From Eonycteris spelaea (lineage: Eukaryota; Chordata; Mammalia; Chiroptera; Pteropodidae), in contig PUFA01000077.1 in the NCBI GenBank assembly GCA_003508835.1, forward strand, positions 3,672,001 through 3,736,000: a stretch of 64,000 bases of DNA. Direction: 5' to 3'. Below, in pieces: positions 12,201 through 27,200 of the stretch. The notes under the pieces were generated by a model. The model was given only the letters and a program-made list of their open reading frames with translations, ran no database searches and was not told the origin of the DNA. Position 1 is the first letter of the stretch. The number at the start of each line of letters is the position of its first letter. A program made the translations under genes and the position numbers.

Positions 12201-15200
12201 ATTCAGAGTATATGCTAATGGTCAAGTTAAAAAAAGAAGGGTAAAGAAAAAAAGTATATTAAATAAAAGATGAACTGTTGGATATCTTTTAAGTAAACTG
12301 GCAATGTTCCTTTGAAAGACATCAAGAATGTTCTGAAAGGGGAAGGTGATACAGAGAAAAAGGAGAAAGACACATAGTATAGATACAAGAATTTTCATGA
12401 CATAGGTATTCAGCTCTTTCCTTTAGAACCAATGATCATTTCCCCAATATTTCCTGTAGATATTAATCCAATGAGACAAATGAGAATGAACCTAAGCAAC
12501 TTGCCTTGAATTTTTCCTGGCTCCCAAAACTCAAACTCCATTCCACCTCCTCCACCTCTACAAAATAAAGATTCTAAACCTAGATTGTAAAAATTATTTA
12601 ATTGGAAGGATAAAAATACTGTCAAAAACAGAAAGCAAATAAAAAATGTTTGGTAATATCCACTTAAAAATTGAAAAAAGATAATATATAACATGGTCTC
12701 TACCAAAAATTAGGTGTACGTTAGGATTTTTACTTTGGCACTGTAATCTGTGAGACTTAAAATTTAACTCTAAATTTCAATTTGTAATTATGATTCAATG
12801 CCTACCTTCTGCTTTTGGAATGGCAAGGTATATCATGTTTTAGGCTGTTTTCTTCAATTTGTAATGTATGATTGAAGGATCCATCTAACTCCTGCACTGT
12901 CACTTTAAGTGGTCCCTTTGGAAAGAAATACACCATTCAAAAACAATGCTAGGAAAACACCAACATATAGTCTTAAGTATATAGGTATATACATCAAGAT
13001 ATAAAATAATACTATATGAGATTTGTATCTGGAGACACAGAAAGGCAGCTGGTGCCAAAGAAGGGGAGAACTGGGGAAATCTGTATGCCCCGAACTCTCC
13101 ATCTCCACCTGTAACCTCTTTCCATCACTGATACTTGTTTTCTCAATTTCACTTGTTGCAAACAAAATCTCACTATGAAACTTCTAACCAGCTCCCTGCC
13201 CATAAGCCCTTCCTACATTGAAATTAAGGAAAAAGCAATGCAAAAGGCCATTTCAGAAAAAAACTTACCACATATTTCTGGGTTCCAGGAGATGTATAAT
13301 CTTGTTTTATTTCTAATTCCAAAACATTTCGTTTTCTATTAAATGCAAAACTTCCATAAAATTTTACCACTCCACTCTGGTCTCTGAAGAATTGTAAAGG
13401 AATTTTTGCATACTAAAATAAATACGTATATTAAAAAATGTTATGTTAGTAATAATTTTCAAATGCATTCCCACCAGTTCAAAGCTTGAGTGCATACTTC
13501 ATTGTAAACCAGGTGGCAAAGTATTGAAAATTCTTATGAAAAATGTTTTCCCAGATTTAAACAAAATTTCTGAAACATTAAGAAATTTGTTTTGCAAGAA
13601 GCAAAACCACTCTACTGGGTTATTAACAGTGCTGTTAAATGAGAAAATGTAAAAACCACAAAGTTCTAAGATACTACTCAACTTGTGCCAACCTCTAACC
13701 ACAGCTTAACAGTCACCAGACCACTGCATCTCATAAGTAACCCTACAGGTCTGTCTGGTGGATTATTTACCTCCCCTGCCATCAAGACTATCTCTGTACT
13801 CACATGCTAAAAATTACTTCAAAATATGCCGAATTTTGCAAATATAGGTGTGTGCATGTGTGTGTGTCTGTGTATCTAAATAATTAGCAGGCACCTTAGA
13901 GGAAATAATTTATAAGCTCTTGGTTATTTCTACTATTATTTAGAAATTCAAATAGTTCTTACCTTCTTTTATACCTCAAATTCCTCTTCTTCCTCCTTCT
14001 CCTTACACTGATAACCTTATTCCCATCCCGACTTTGTTGAACTGCTACTTAAAAGGATACACCCACTGCTTTATTAAAGGCTGAATGTCTTTGCCAGAGA
14101 CATTCGAGATGGATTTCAAAAACCCAGATGTGGAAACCAACATCTGACTCCACATATGTGACTGGAACTTCTGAGATGAAGCAGTACTAGCCAAACTTAG
14201 CAGTTTATTGAAAACCTGTAAGGGTAAGTGTTATTTAATAAGTTTGTGTAACATAATACATACACTGCTTTTAATTCTGTACTACACCTACAGTGCATAA
14301 CATTATAGTCAATTATAGAAGAGAATAATTTCACATCTTACTACCTGGACTATGCTATGCTTCTGCTGGTAGTTAAAGACTACCAGCAGAAGCACAGCTA
14401 GACTATAAAACCATTCTTCCTCTAAACATAATTGAACTTTACTGATCTCATGGACAATGAATATTGTATTGGATAATATATTAATAATATAATACCTATA
14501 ATTTATTGTGCTGTGAACTTTAGATAGAAACTAACATTATTTAATAAGTTGAGACTAGTTGAGGATTTATACCACCCTAAAAAGCTAATTGCCTCTTTAT
14601 GGACCATCTCTCATTTAATACTTCTTTTCTTTACTCTAAAAGTAAGGTGAGGGACAGAAAGATTAAAACAATTTAATTTTAGAGCAAATGTAAATGTTTT
14701 TTAAAAAGATTACTAAACAGTTATTTTTCACTCGCCTTTAAGAACGTTATTAATGGGAAAAAAAAATAGCTGAACATTATAATGTATTCTGGTTTCTACT
14801 CCCTTAATTATTATATCTCAACTATGTACACCAAAATGTGCTTAAAATATATAGCAGGATTTAGCAGTAGCAAAAGTAAACATCTTTTACATAGTCTGTT
14901 TTTTTCTACTGAAACATTTCAAAATGACAATTCCTAATATTCTAAATAATGCCAAACAGAGTCATATAAACAGGTTTTACTTTCAATCACACATTCTAAT
15001 TTTATCTTCATAATAATACAATGCTAAGTGGGTCAAGTATGGATACCTATTCTATCACTGAAGAAATATAAACAAAAACAATAGGTTCCTTAGTGAGCAA
15101 ACAGCTAATAAGTAATAGAACTCTAGCTATAAACCCAGATGCCCTGATTCCTACCCTACAGAATAGTATTCAGATTATATAAATACAGAACAGATTTTTC

Positions 15201-18200
15201 TTCATAATTGTTGTTAAGTTCTATATAATACTTACTTGTAGCATAAATTCCATACTGATTCTATTTTCAATCAATCTCATCACAAGGTGAGCTTTACACT
15301 GAAACATAGTGTAGTATTCCCAGGAGAGTGTATGGGGATGCTTTATTGAAAAGTGTAGATGGGAAGCCGGACTAAAAAATAAACAGTGTATGTATTAAAT
15401 AAATTTGAATACTAAATAAATAATATATGCTATGGCCACATCAAGACAATAAATTAAAATCCTCATGGGAATTACCTTGTAATTTCCCTAGTATGACCAT
15501 AACAAAGACTAGAAAATATCCCAAAATAAACTTAATTGAAAGAAAAATTAAGTTTTATGAAGGGACATTAAAAAAACTTGAATAAATAGAAACACATGTT
15601 AAGTTCCTTGCTAGACACAATAGTATAAATATTTCAATGTATTCCAAATTCACCAATGCAATTCCAATCAATAGCCCACGGTTAAAGCATACATGTCAAT
15701 CATTTCAAGATGAATTACATATCTAAAACAAAAACAATTATAAAGTACTATAAGGAAATGAAATTTAAAAAATGCTCTCCATAATTCTGGAGTGGGAAAA
15801 ATCTTCCAAAGGAAAATATAAAATCTGGATGACATGAACACTAGATTATGCTAAAAAATTAAAAATTCTGACATGATAAAGAGATCATCAATAAATTAAA
15901 AGGTACGGTCTAATAGAAAATATTAATGACATATGTACATGTAAGATGTTAACAATTTTCTGTATAACAGTATTTCTGTATAACAAACATCTAGAATTAG
16001 AATTTCTATATGATAACATACATAGAAGTAGATTTGTTGAATCTAAAAATTAACAATCAAAATTTTTTAAATTTTTAAATTTTGATTGGTACGAATAAAT
16101 TATCTTTCAAAATCAATGTATAAAAGCAATCTCTATACTTCTTTAAAAATGTGGCATATTGAAATTTAAAATATTTGTCAATTTGATATTTGAAAAATTA
16201 TTTTTATATTTCACCTATTACTTTCAAGCTTATGAGTTTTATAAGCTTATGAACTTTAATTCACAGCAATATGGGAAACGCTAAATAACTTCCAAGGTAT
16301 AATAGAATGTTATATAGCTCTTAAGTAGAACAAAGTAAATTTATGTATAGTCAGATGGAATGCCTGCTAGAATATATAGATCTAGTTAATTTAACAACAA
16401 AAAAAGTAATATGAATATGAGTGAATTACATGTTATAAATGCCATATACACATAAAGAAAGGCCAAAAAGTCCATATTAGAAGATAATATGCCAAATTTG
16501 TAATCATGGTTATCTCCAAGGAGAGTAACTGATGGGAGTGAGTGATGGCAAAAGAGGGCTAAAAATAATCTTTTACTTTTTACTCTGTGTGCTTCTAAAT
16601 TGTTGTTTTGAATTTCTTCAAAGAACAAAGTACTCACGTGCTGTTTTTATACATAATTCAAAAAATTAAATATACAAGAACTAAATAAATGGGCAGAACC
16701 AAAAGGTAAAAGCATTCGGTGTAAATAATATTTACACACAATGGCAATGCTCTAATTATATACTAGGAAACTGCTACACTGCAGGCAGCCAGAAGAAAAA
16801 AGTAGAAGGAACTAACACTCACTGTTACTATATATTACGCTGTATTTCAAATAATCCTCACTATCAACCAGGTTAAGATGAATCATCACTGTCACTTTAT
16901 ACATTATCACACTCACACATACACTCTGAAAGGTTATACAATTCTTAGATCACAAAAACTAATAATGATAAAAATCCTAGTTTGTTTAACTCCAAATGCT
17001 TACGCTTTTCACTGACTTAATCTTGTCTCAGTGACCATGCTACAACAAAGAAAAGGTTACTAGTGATATAATTTCAAGTTTCTTAACCTTTGTTGTGCTT
17101 TTAAACACTTGGGCACTCTGGTTAATCCTATGGATCCTATCTGAAAAACTGGTTTAAAATGAACAAAATAAAATTTATAGAAGTACCAAAAGAACCCCAA
17201 TTATAATGAAATGCACTTATTAAAAAAAATTAGGATATATCAATATATATGCTAGTTTATTACTGCATTAAATAACAAGAGCTTGCAGTGGTCTACTGCA
17301 GTAATTGTGGGTAGTGATGAGTGCAGAGAATACGTCAAGATATCTGCTAACAATTACAATATGACAGGAAAACATCCATGATTTTGTTGCTGACAACATC
17401 AAAGCGCTGTCTTTTGCCTACATTCGTAAGTAAAGAAAAGGTATGTTTCAGTTAATGGTTAAGTGACTTGCTAAAATAGAGTAAGAAATAGGGAAGGTAT
17501 AAGTAGTGGATATCTTAATGCTGAATTATCTACTTAGACTTAAAATAATCAGGGTATGTAAACAAAACATTTTTTTCATTATTTTAAAACTTAGGAGTAC
17601 AGTATGATACAGTAGCTTTAGGAAATTAACATGGAAAAAACAAAAGTATTATATTTTTAAGTCTTTTTTAAAGGTTTATATCCATTTACAGCTGTCACAT
17701 GCAACGAAAGCCGTAATGAAAGGAGTAGTGAGAAGATGACCAGTGTTTGTGGCCTCAGTATTATTACCTACCACATCACTACTGCCTTTCTGGTCTGTGT
17801 GGGCCTCAACGCACATACAAATGATCCTAAAAGACTGACCCCATATAACAAGGTTTATAATATCATCTCTGAACAATAACATACTTATCCTTCTCTTTTC
17901 CTCCACCAAATATGGGATGCAGTAAAACTCCACCAGTTTTTAGTTCATATGCCACTATTTTGTCCAGCTCCTAAAAAAAGATAAAAACAAGAGTCAGTGA
18001 AAATTTTTTACTGTCAAATTTAAAAGAAACTGTCATTTCTCTTTTACTGGAATTAGAATGTAAATTCCCTAAAAGAAATTAAATGTATTTGGAGAGGAGA
18101 TTCCGTTCTTACAAACAGAGTGGACTACACAGCTGGCCGAAGGACAGACCCTAAAACCCTCTCTACTTCGTGACCTCAGGGCTGGCCAGCAGCCTGGCGA

Positions 18201-21200
18201 CTTTTTCTAACCGCCCTTCCCAACCGCTCTGACCAGTTTTCCAAGTTTATTTCTTCCTTCATTGTATTTCCTTCTGATGGAGGATTTGGGCAAATAAAAA
18301 GAAATGGGAATAAAATTATGTCAGGAATCTACCATTTGAAAACTTCTCCAGTCTTCTCCAATATGACATACATAAAAAAAAAAACAAAAAACAAACAAAC
18401 AAAAAAACCTTAAGTGAAAAAAAGACAACACCACTGTGCTGAAATTCATGATTAGATTAAATAATATATAAGCAGACTAGAGAGGGGGTAAAAAAATCAT
18501 AGTGAACTGGTTAAAAGCCAGGTCTAAATCCTGGCTCTACTACTTACTAGCTGTGTCACTTTGGTCAAATAACTTAACCTCTCTGTGTCTCAGTTTCCTC
18601 ATCTGTAAAATGAGGATAATAAAGAGAGTAGGTAGAAGGATTAAGATAATATTTATAAAATGTTTATAACAGTGCTCAAAACGTGGTAAGTGCTATGTTA
18701 TTATTTTTCCTTCATAGTTTTTTAAATGAAGAACGGACTCTTCCAATTGTAGATGTAGGAATTCTTTTATAGTTCTAAATGTCTGAAACCTTTAGAATTA
18801 CTTTTGGCTTATTTAAGTTCAGGTCTGAATGATGAAGACATATAAAATGAGAAAAGGGAAAAGATAGAGGTCTACTTAATAAGGATATTAAAGGCTGAAA
18901 TTTTCCCACCTAAGAAGGAAGATGCTCAGCATGATGTGATTAAAATGTATATGCACATAAACAGAATAAGATAGGCAAAATACAATTTATTTTTTCTTGT
19001 GGGCCAAATCTTAAAATAATAGGAAAAAGATGTGACGGTGACAGAGCATTAATGGACTGAAGCGCTAGTCAGCACACAATAAGCACTTACTACAAAGCAC
19101 CACACATAGCACATGTACGATGTCTCATGATCCCAGTCCATGCGGTAGATACTACTACTACTCTCTTTATACAGATGAGGCTTGGAAGGTTAATCAAAGT
19201 CACAAAGCTTGTAAATGTATGAGGCAAACCGAAAAGCAATCTGACTCTAGCACTTGAGCTCTCAGTTTTAACAAATTCAGGAAGCACAGAGATACATTAA
19301 AAGTGACTACTATGAGGAACGGGATATATTTAACAACTAACTTGATGTTTAAGGACCTTAAATATTCTCTTTCTTAGCAAAAAGTCTTTGGTGGTCAACA
19401 CTGACAATGGAAACTAGATAAAACTGAGCAAAGTGATCCCCAGTTTACTGGAAAAAAATTAGAGACTTTTAAATGACAGTTAAGTATTTAACAATTATTA
19501 AAAATAAAGGACACACAACTTGGAAATCAGGTGAACACTAACATGTCTTACTGACTGCTAAGAGGATGATGGATGGAGCTATTGTTACCTCTTTAATCCA
19601 ATGGCGGTATTCATTAACACCAAAAGTTTTTTTCATCCAAAGTCCATAAATATAGCCTGAAATTCCCTTTAGCACCCATTCATCAGACCTAAGCAAAAAG
19701 TAAAAATAAAACTTTTAATCATAAAAATTCTTCAGATAAGAGGATAACAGAACAAGTGTTAATATGTACTTTTTTCCCTTCTTAAAGAAAATCAAAGTTA
19801 TTAATAAATTATTTGGTTTTCTCATTTCCTCCAGCTGAGTTCTACTTGTCCATTCCTTATACTTTCTTCATATCTGGCTTTAATGATAAGACTGACTTAC
19901 AGTCTTATCCAAGTATAATGTACCTATGTTTATGCTCTACTCTGGCAGTGCTGCTTCCCTCTTCCCCAACTCTATTGATATTGCCTGCATCTAAAAACAA
20001 AAACAACAACAACAAAAATACTTGCTCATAGCCAGGACTGTACTGTTGCATTCTTAAAGTCCACATTCTATTATTGTTAATCCCAAGTATAGTTATCAGT
20101 GGGAGTACAAGACCTAAAGTTTAATTACTTAATTTATCTTTTAGTTTCTAAAGAGGAAAAACAAATGACACCATTCATTTATTTATTCGTTTCTTTATCC
20201 ATTCATTCATTTGTTCATTCAAACATTTTGCCTATCATGTTCCAGGCACTTTTTTTTTAATGAAACTATGTAATTTTAGGGAAAGTACAAATCAAAAGGC
20301 TTATTCTCTGCCCTCTCCCAAGAAAGGAAAAAAAACAAAACGATATTCACATGCTACTTATAGCACAGAATGACCATAATTATAAAATATCATGAGTCTT
20401 GTATATTTCTTCAAATTCATCTCGTTAATAAAAAATAAATAAATAAAAATTGTTCCTGTCTCCCACATCTTTCAAGTAAATTAATACAAAGCTAGGCATC
20501 AGCAGGAACTTCACTATTCATTATCATTATTATAGAAGACACTATTTTACCTTAAACATTATTTTGAACATTACCAACTGCACTGAACATTGACATTAGA
20601 ATTCTGACTGTAATTTTCTAACACTGAAGTCCTTTTATCTATAGTATTCATTCAGTTTTTAGGAAACTGTTGCTATCAAAATTCTTACCTTATCCTTAAT
20701 GCAAATTACAGAACTAACTATATTGAATTCAGGCCAAAAATTTAAGATGAAATTTATACTCGTGATTTTTCTTTACATATATATAGAGTAGGTTCTTTTA
20801 TATTAACTAACTACCTGAATTAGGACAAAGGTCAGCTTACACCACAGGAAAAAAAAAATTTTTAAATTTCTCAATTCCTTTTATTGGTTATAAACTTTGA
20901 AATTACTCACCAAGACATTCTGGATATGAAACATCCGAAAAACTGCTGAGCCAAGGACTGAGCTAAACACCTTCTAGTCAAAGGTGTCTCATCTATAATC
21001 ATGGCACTGTGTAACAGATTTGTGCTGGAAATTAAAAGAAGACTCAGCTAATTATAACCAAGAAACAAACAATTATCGAGTCAAAATAAAATAATCACAC
21101 ATTTAAAATAAAATTTAAGCTGGCATAAAAGAGAAAAAAACAGAATATTCTCCAAAAGAGCTTCTGCATCTTTTCACAATTTAGCTGAAATCCATAACCT

Positions 21201-24200
21201 TGAAAACTTTTGCTTAAAGTAAAGACTACAATGTTTCCCACCGATTTCCATAAAAAATATAAAAACCTTTTTTGTGGGGAGGAGGGAACATCACTAATCA
21301 GAAACTGATCCTCCTGTGGAAGGCTCTTCTAATTTCAAACATCTTTTCTGGATAGCTATTAACTTTTTATGCTCTATTATTTACTGTCATATACATCAAT
21401 CCATCAGATCTTTCTAACAACCCTGGAGAATGCAGAGGCAGTATTATTATCCTCTTTTCACAGAGGAGAAAATTTAGGTCCAGAAAGGGTAAAATGACCC
21501 TGAGACATAAAATTTTTTAATTTAGAACTTTTCAAGGAATGAAAGAAAGAAGGGAGGTAAAGAAAGTAGAAGAAGAAAATAAAGTTCTCTTTTTCTTTTT
21601 TCTTATTGTCAAAAAAGTTGACAATATCAAATTTTTAAATAGTGATAAGAAAAAAACCTCACTAGTTTTCCACAAAATTACTTGTATGCTTTTTAAAATT
21701 ACATAAGCAGAAGAGAGACTAAAATATTTTAAATGTTACTATTAGTCAATTCTGTATAAAGACAATAGAAGTCTTTTGGGTTATTCTGAAATTTTTTTCA
21801 TCCTTGTATGCACTTCTTAATTTTAAAAATACTAGATTTTCTATGAATTCAACCATATTTAAACAAAAAAAGTTGAAAATACATCTTAAAATTGATCATA
21901 AAATAACTTCTCTTCACATCATTACCCTAATTTAAGCATTTCAAATTTGAATAAATGCCAACCTAAAAATGCTCATGGAAGCATAAGCCGCCACTTCAAC
22001 ATAAGCTTCATCAATGAACACAGTCTTGAAACAGGAGTATGGATATCGACATGTAAGGATTTCTTCATAAAATTCAAAAACTTCATGAAGATATGATGTA
22101 GTATGTTTAAGTAATGGAAGAAGTTGAGGTAAACAAAAATGAGTAACCTGAAAATAAAAAGCAAGGAAAAAGATAATTAAATAAGTTAACTTTAATATTT
22201 TAAATTTGCTAAATATCTCAATTATAAATAAATGTTCATGTAAATCCATATTTTTTTTACAAATTCATGGTAATAAAAGAAAATGCTGGTTTGAAATCAG
22301 TGATTACTTACTGACTGTATTTACAAAACATTTATTGTACTTAAAAATTAAATTCATGATGGATTATAAGTCTGTGAAATGCTTACAACAATGAAAATAA
22401 AACTTTGGTTCCAAATTAAGTTAAAACTTATTTTGTATATGCATACAAAAGAAAGATTTACATTTCCAAGACTTATTGTAGATCTACCTTTGATTCATAA
22501 ATATCTAACCGCGTGAATATGACACATCACAGCACTATCTTAATTATTGTTATCATACTATCTTTTCTACACATAAAGAAAAATTACTGTAGTCCTCCAT
22601 TATCTTGACTACATGTTGAACGCTTCGGGGAAGCTTACTGCTATTTAAGAGATAAGAAATTCCTACAATAGAAATAGTGATTCTGATTTCCCTACTAGGC
22701 TACATCTCACACCCTGGATGTGACATATATACCATCTCATGATTCTGTGTCAAATGAACAGCATCAATAATGACAGATCACTCTTACTAGAATGACCCAG
22801 CAAGGTTTCATGCAAGGGACTGAATTAGAGCTAATCTTTTTGAATTGAACAAAAGTCTGACAGGTAAGGAGAGGAAAAGAAGACATCTTAAACAATGTCA
22901 GAGAAAGGAAGAAGCAAGGCATAATCAGGAAAACCTAAGTAAAACTATATTGAATAATACAAATATAAATAAGAAAGTAATTAGAAAAAAGCTAGAAAGG
23001 AATGTTAGGGTCAAATTCTAGAAGACCTTGAAAGCTATGCTAAAGATCTCTGATTACTGCTAGACTGTGGAGGCAAGGAAAGTTTAAACGTATGATAAAA
23101 ACTATCATTCTAATAGCATTATAAAAGAACAAACTGGAGACTGTCATAATAGTGAGGGATAGACATCTATGTATTATTAATGGGCAGGGACCAAAATGCA
23201 TCACGATTAGCATTAGCATTCTGTTTATTTACTCTTGGTACACAAACAAAAAATTAAGTACTATTCATCAAAAAAAGATTCAGACAAACCTATACAACAG
23301 CAAATCTGAAGATAACATGGTGAAAATTAGAACCATTTGAGACACAGAAAGTGTCTAAGTAATGCGCTCTAAGTTCAAGAAAAATACTTCTTAACTTTCA
23401 TTTACCTTCCCCCTCATCCAATGACAGAGTGGGGAACAAAAATTTCTTCCAAAACACAAAGTAGGTACTAATCAAATGATTTTAAAGTTGATCATTTACC
23501 AAAGACAAGAAAAATACTGCCAATCTTATCAGTGAATACACTTTTAAGAGACGTTGTCAAGACAGTAAAAGCAAATATCTTGAATATTTTCCATGAGTAA
23601 TTTTTAAAATCTTGTGAATTTCGGGAAAGCAAATATAAGAGCAGACAGAGGAGCTCACTAACAAGTCTAAGCCTGGCTGCCCTCGATTTTTGCTCACATT
23701 ATTCAAAGAAATGCTGCTGAGATATATATGGTCACAGTATAAGCCTCAGATCAAAAAAATAACTAAAATTGAAAGCATAAAGGACTAATAGTAAATGAAA
23801 AGAGATTCATTCAAATGTTGCTTTAAATGTGTGCAACAGCCCAGAGGGTCAATAACCAATGAATTACTTTCTAATCACCAGAAGTGCATGTCTGGGAGGC
23901 CTAAAGCACTATTTAACCTACCAACTGATATATGATTTATTCGCAAAATAAGGAATGGGAGGAAACTAGAAGCAGGCCTTCATGAGTTTGTTGACCAGAA
24001 ATTCTAACACTGCCTCAGGCTTTTTCTCTTTTCCTTGATAATATACTGAAATGAGGACAAATCTTGCTCTTTAATTTTGAAATTGCACTTTTTCAGATTC
24101 CAAGGATGGAACTAAAACATTTGTACATATGTCAAACAAAAAGATGACAATAATAATGAACAGAATTACAGAAATCAACCTATACTCTAATCGAGGCATA

Positions 24201-27200
24201 CCTGATCTCTTTTGGAATGCTAAGCCCTCTCTTGAAAAAAATCTGAAAGTTCAATATGACAACATTTTGAAAGGACTTCATTCGGGAATTAATGTCATTA
24301 AACATATCAGACAGGGAAACCTTTTTGCTCTTGTGATATTCTTGACAGTTAAGAGTTCAGAAAAACAGTATTTCTTTAATATCCTTCTTTTTATCAAGAA
24401 TAAAAGGGTGAAAGCAGAGAAAGGAGGAAGAAGCCATACCTCATGCATATATGGATCTACAAGTATTTCAAAAGGTCCAATGGCCAAGGAGATATTTGAC
24501 GCAGCTGTTGGAATAGTAAGCATGTAATGAAAGGTCTTCTTCCTCATATCATGGGTATACACCGTCTCCACCAAATCTCCATTGGAAACAGCCACCATTG
24601 CAGCATCCACTGTAAATTCTAGTTTCCATGTACATAATTCAGAGTATGAATCAACACACGGGAACCAAAATCTAGAAAAAAGAACAGCATAGAAAATGTG
24701 TTGAAAGTATAACCTATACTGTTTTCCCCTTGTAAAAGTTATTTTAACATTTATAAATTATATACAAAAAGAAATTTTAGCTATTTGCCTACTAAAGTTT
24801 TTTACTGTGCAGCTTGAAAGAATCTGATTATAGAAACCTGACTGCAAATATTATTTGGCAATATTAAAATATATCACATGGTACCTTCAATTTACTTTAA
24901 AAAAGAGGTAAGCAGTTTTTAGTTTCCAGTTTTTTAATTAAAAATAATTTTCTCTTCTTTATTCACATTAGTCAGTTTTTACGTAGCATTCATTTCAAGA
25001 AACTAAAAAAGCTTATAATAAAGTTTTCAAAGACACAACTAATATTCAGAATCTATTCCATAAGTTCAGAAACTGATTTTTTGGAGTACGGAATATGATG
25101 CATTGTATAAATTCAAACAGTGCTGGTAAAGCCAGACATAAAATTTGTACACAACTTGCTATCAATTAAGATCAAGTTTTATTAGTTGCCAGGATCTGTA
25201 CTTGGTATTGAAACAAAAGAAGTATAAGATATCATCCCTGGATTGAGCAGTTAATAACTTGAGAAAATACTATAAAATAATATTTCAATAATATAATTAA
25301 TATTATAGTTCACTATCAGTATAGTGAACCACAGAGCTATGAGAACTACAATTATACACAACAATGAAGGTAAATCTCACTACCATAGTGTCCAACAAGA
25401 AAGCCAAATGTAAAAAGCATAATGTATATGTTTCCACTTATATAAAGTTCAAAAACCAGAGTAGTACATCTATGGTATTTTAGAAATCAGGATAGTGGTT
25501 GCTCTTGGGCAGAATAACAAGTGGAGAGAGTGAATGGAAGTGGGTGGGAGGGAGGACTCTGTGATGCTGGTAATGTTCTTTTTCTTGATTTGAGTGTGGA
25601 TTACACGGGTCTGCTCACTTGTGCCAATTTATTGAGCTTGTGTACTACTGAAAACTTGTGTACTCTTCTATGTTTACTTCAATATAAAGTTTAAAAAAAG
25701 AATGGAGATGATTTTAGAACACGAGACTTGAAAAGGAGAGAAGAAGAAGACAAGACTAAGGAGGAATGAATAACCAATGAAATAGGATTCAGATGACGCA
25801 GAAGTTTGGGGGATCAAACTGGTACTTTTTCACTAAATGTGTGTACTATATATACATAGAAAAAAATAGAATTGAAAATGAAATTAACTGAAATACATAA
25901 GAATTAATAATCTACCTTGTGGAATTTTGATACCCACAAGAGAAAACATGAGCACCTCTCTCTGCCATACTTCCCTCTACACTGGGTACCACAAAATGAA
26001 GACCTCCTTTTGGCTGATCCAAAGAAAAATTGATGTGTATCTTCAGGACCTTTAATTCTGCAACAAATAAATACACATATTCATATATAAATATATAATT
26101 AAGTAACAGTGGTCTATATAACAGGGGCAGACTTACACTGAACATAAAATGGGAATCAAAGGCTCAGTTTTACATGAAAAAACAGATTACTTAACCTAGT
26201 TCAGACTTCCACCATTTCTCCACCTATGTTAACTCAATAGCCTGCCCTCACTCGCGTCCTTACCCCTCCACTTAACTCTAGCACTGCTACCTGTGTTCCC
26301 CCAAATATAGCTCTGGTTATGCCATATCCTCCTGTCAACATTAGTGACAGCACTGTAGTGCCTAAAGAAAAAATTCAAACCTTGATCCAATTCAAAACTT
26401 ACTATTCAAGTTCGTTCTCTTATCACATTCCCCACAGATAGCTGAGAAGCTGGTAACTTTGGAGAGAAGGTGAAGTAGTACAGACTGAGGTAGACAGGAA
26501 AAACTACTCAAGAATTTACATTAAGCATTATTTATAATGTTTTGACTTCTACATAATGTCTTGCTTTCATAAGATTAAAAGATGCTTCTTTTAATTTCCT
26601 CTAAAACATTATAACCACATGGACTATCTCTAATCTATGAACCTTTCAGGCCTGTCCTGTAAGCTGGGCAAACCCCTCCCACACCAAAAAAATCCTCCTC
26701 CCATACACAAAAACTACCAAAAATAAGTATGAACAAAACAAAAGTCTTTTACTTCCTTGTCGTGGTTAATTTTTATAAGGCTAAATAAAGGCAGGCAGAA
26801 GGTTATATATAATAATTATAATAACTATAACTTTATACAAAAGAAAATAAAAATTTAGAAATAAGACTGGATACTGAAAAGTATGCAGAGTAAGTGTTAG
26901 AAAACCTCTGTTCTAGCCTTACTCTAGTACTAATTAATGACCTTTAGCAGGTCACTAACTCTCTCGGACTCCAGGTGACTCTTCCATAGAAAGAAAGAAT
27001 TAAACCAGAAAATTTTTCAGGATTCTTCCTGCTATAAAATGCTATAATTCTAAACTGATTTGATATTGTGTGGGTTTTTAAATTTTTACAAGTTGTTCCA
27101 CCCATCTAAATTTTTTCTATAAGCTTCACTTTAAAAACAAATGAGGGAAAAAAAATAGTGAGAAGCATTTGAGATCTCACTCCCTTACTCCTTGTCAGTT

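Larger units (their letters stand above)
15372..17884 (-). other. TAF2 intron 10
   Basis: Contains a plus-oriented L1M remnant at about 15.5-16.7 kb. From 16,680 to 17,884 I recognise no repeat or gene. Confidence 0.55.
17971..19588 (-). other. TAF2 intron 9
   Basis: Holds two MIR copies in opposite orientation (18.5-18.7 kb and 19.0-19.3 kb) and an A-rich tract near 18.4 kb. A more GC-rich patch at 18,110-18,240 was not assigned. Confidence 0.6.

Noticed and set aside
17876..17890. Possible second AT-AC intron after TAF2 exon 10 (ATAAGTATG)
   Set aside because: The GT three bases on (gtatgt) keeps frame and restores KEKDNP, so an ordinary GT-AG intron suffices.
24129..24527. 132-codon open frame on the plus strand
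   Set aside because: It lies antisense to TAF2 exon 6 and intron 6 and shows no family resemblance. The minus-strand exon explains the lack of stops over part of it.
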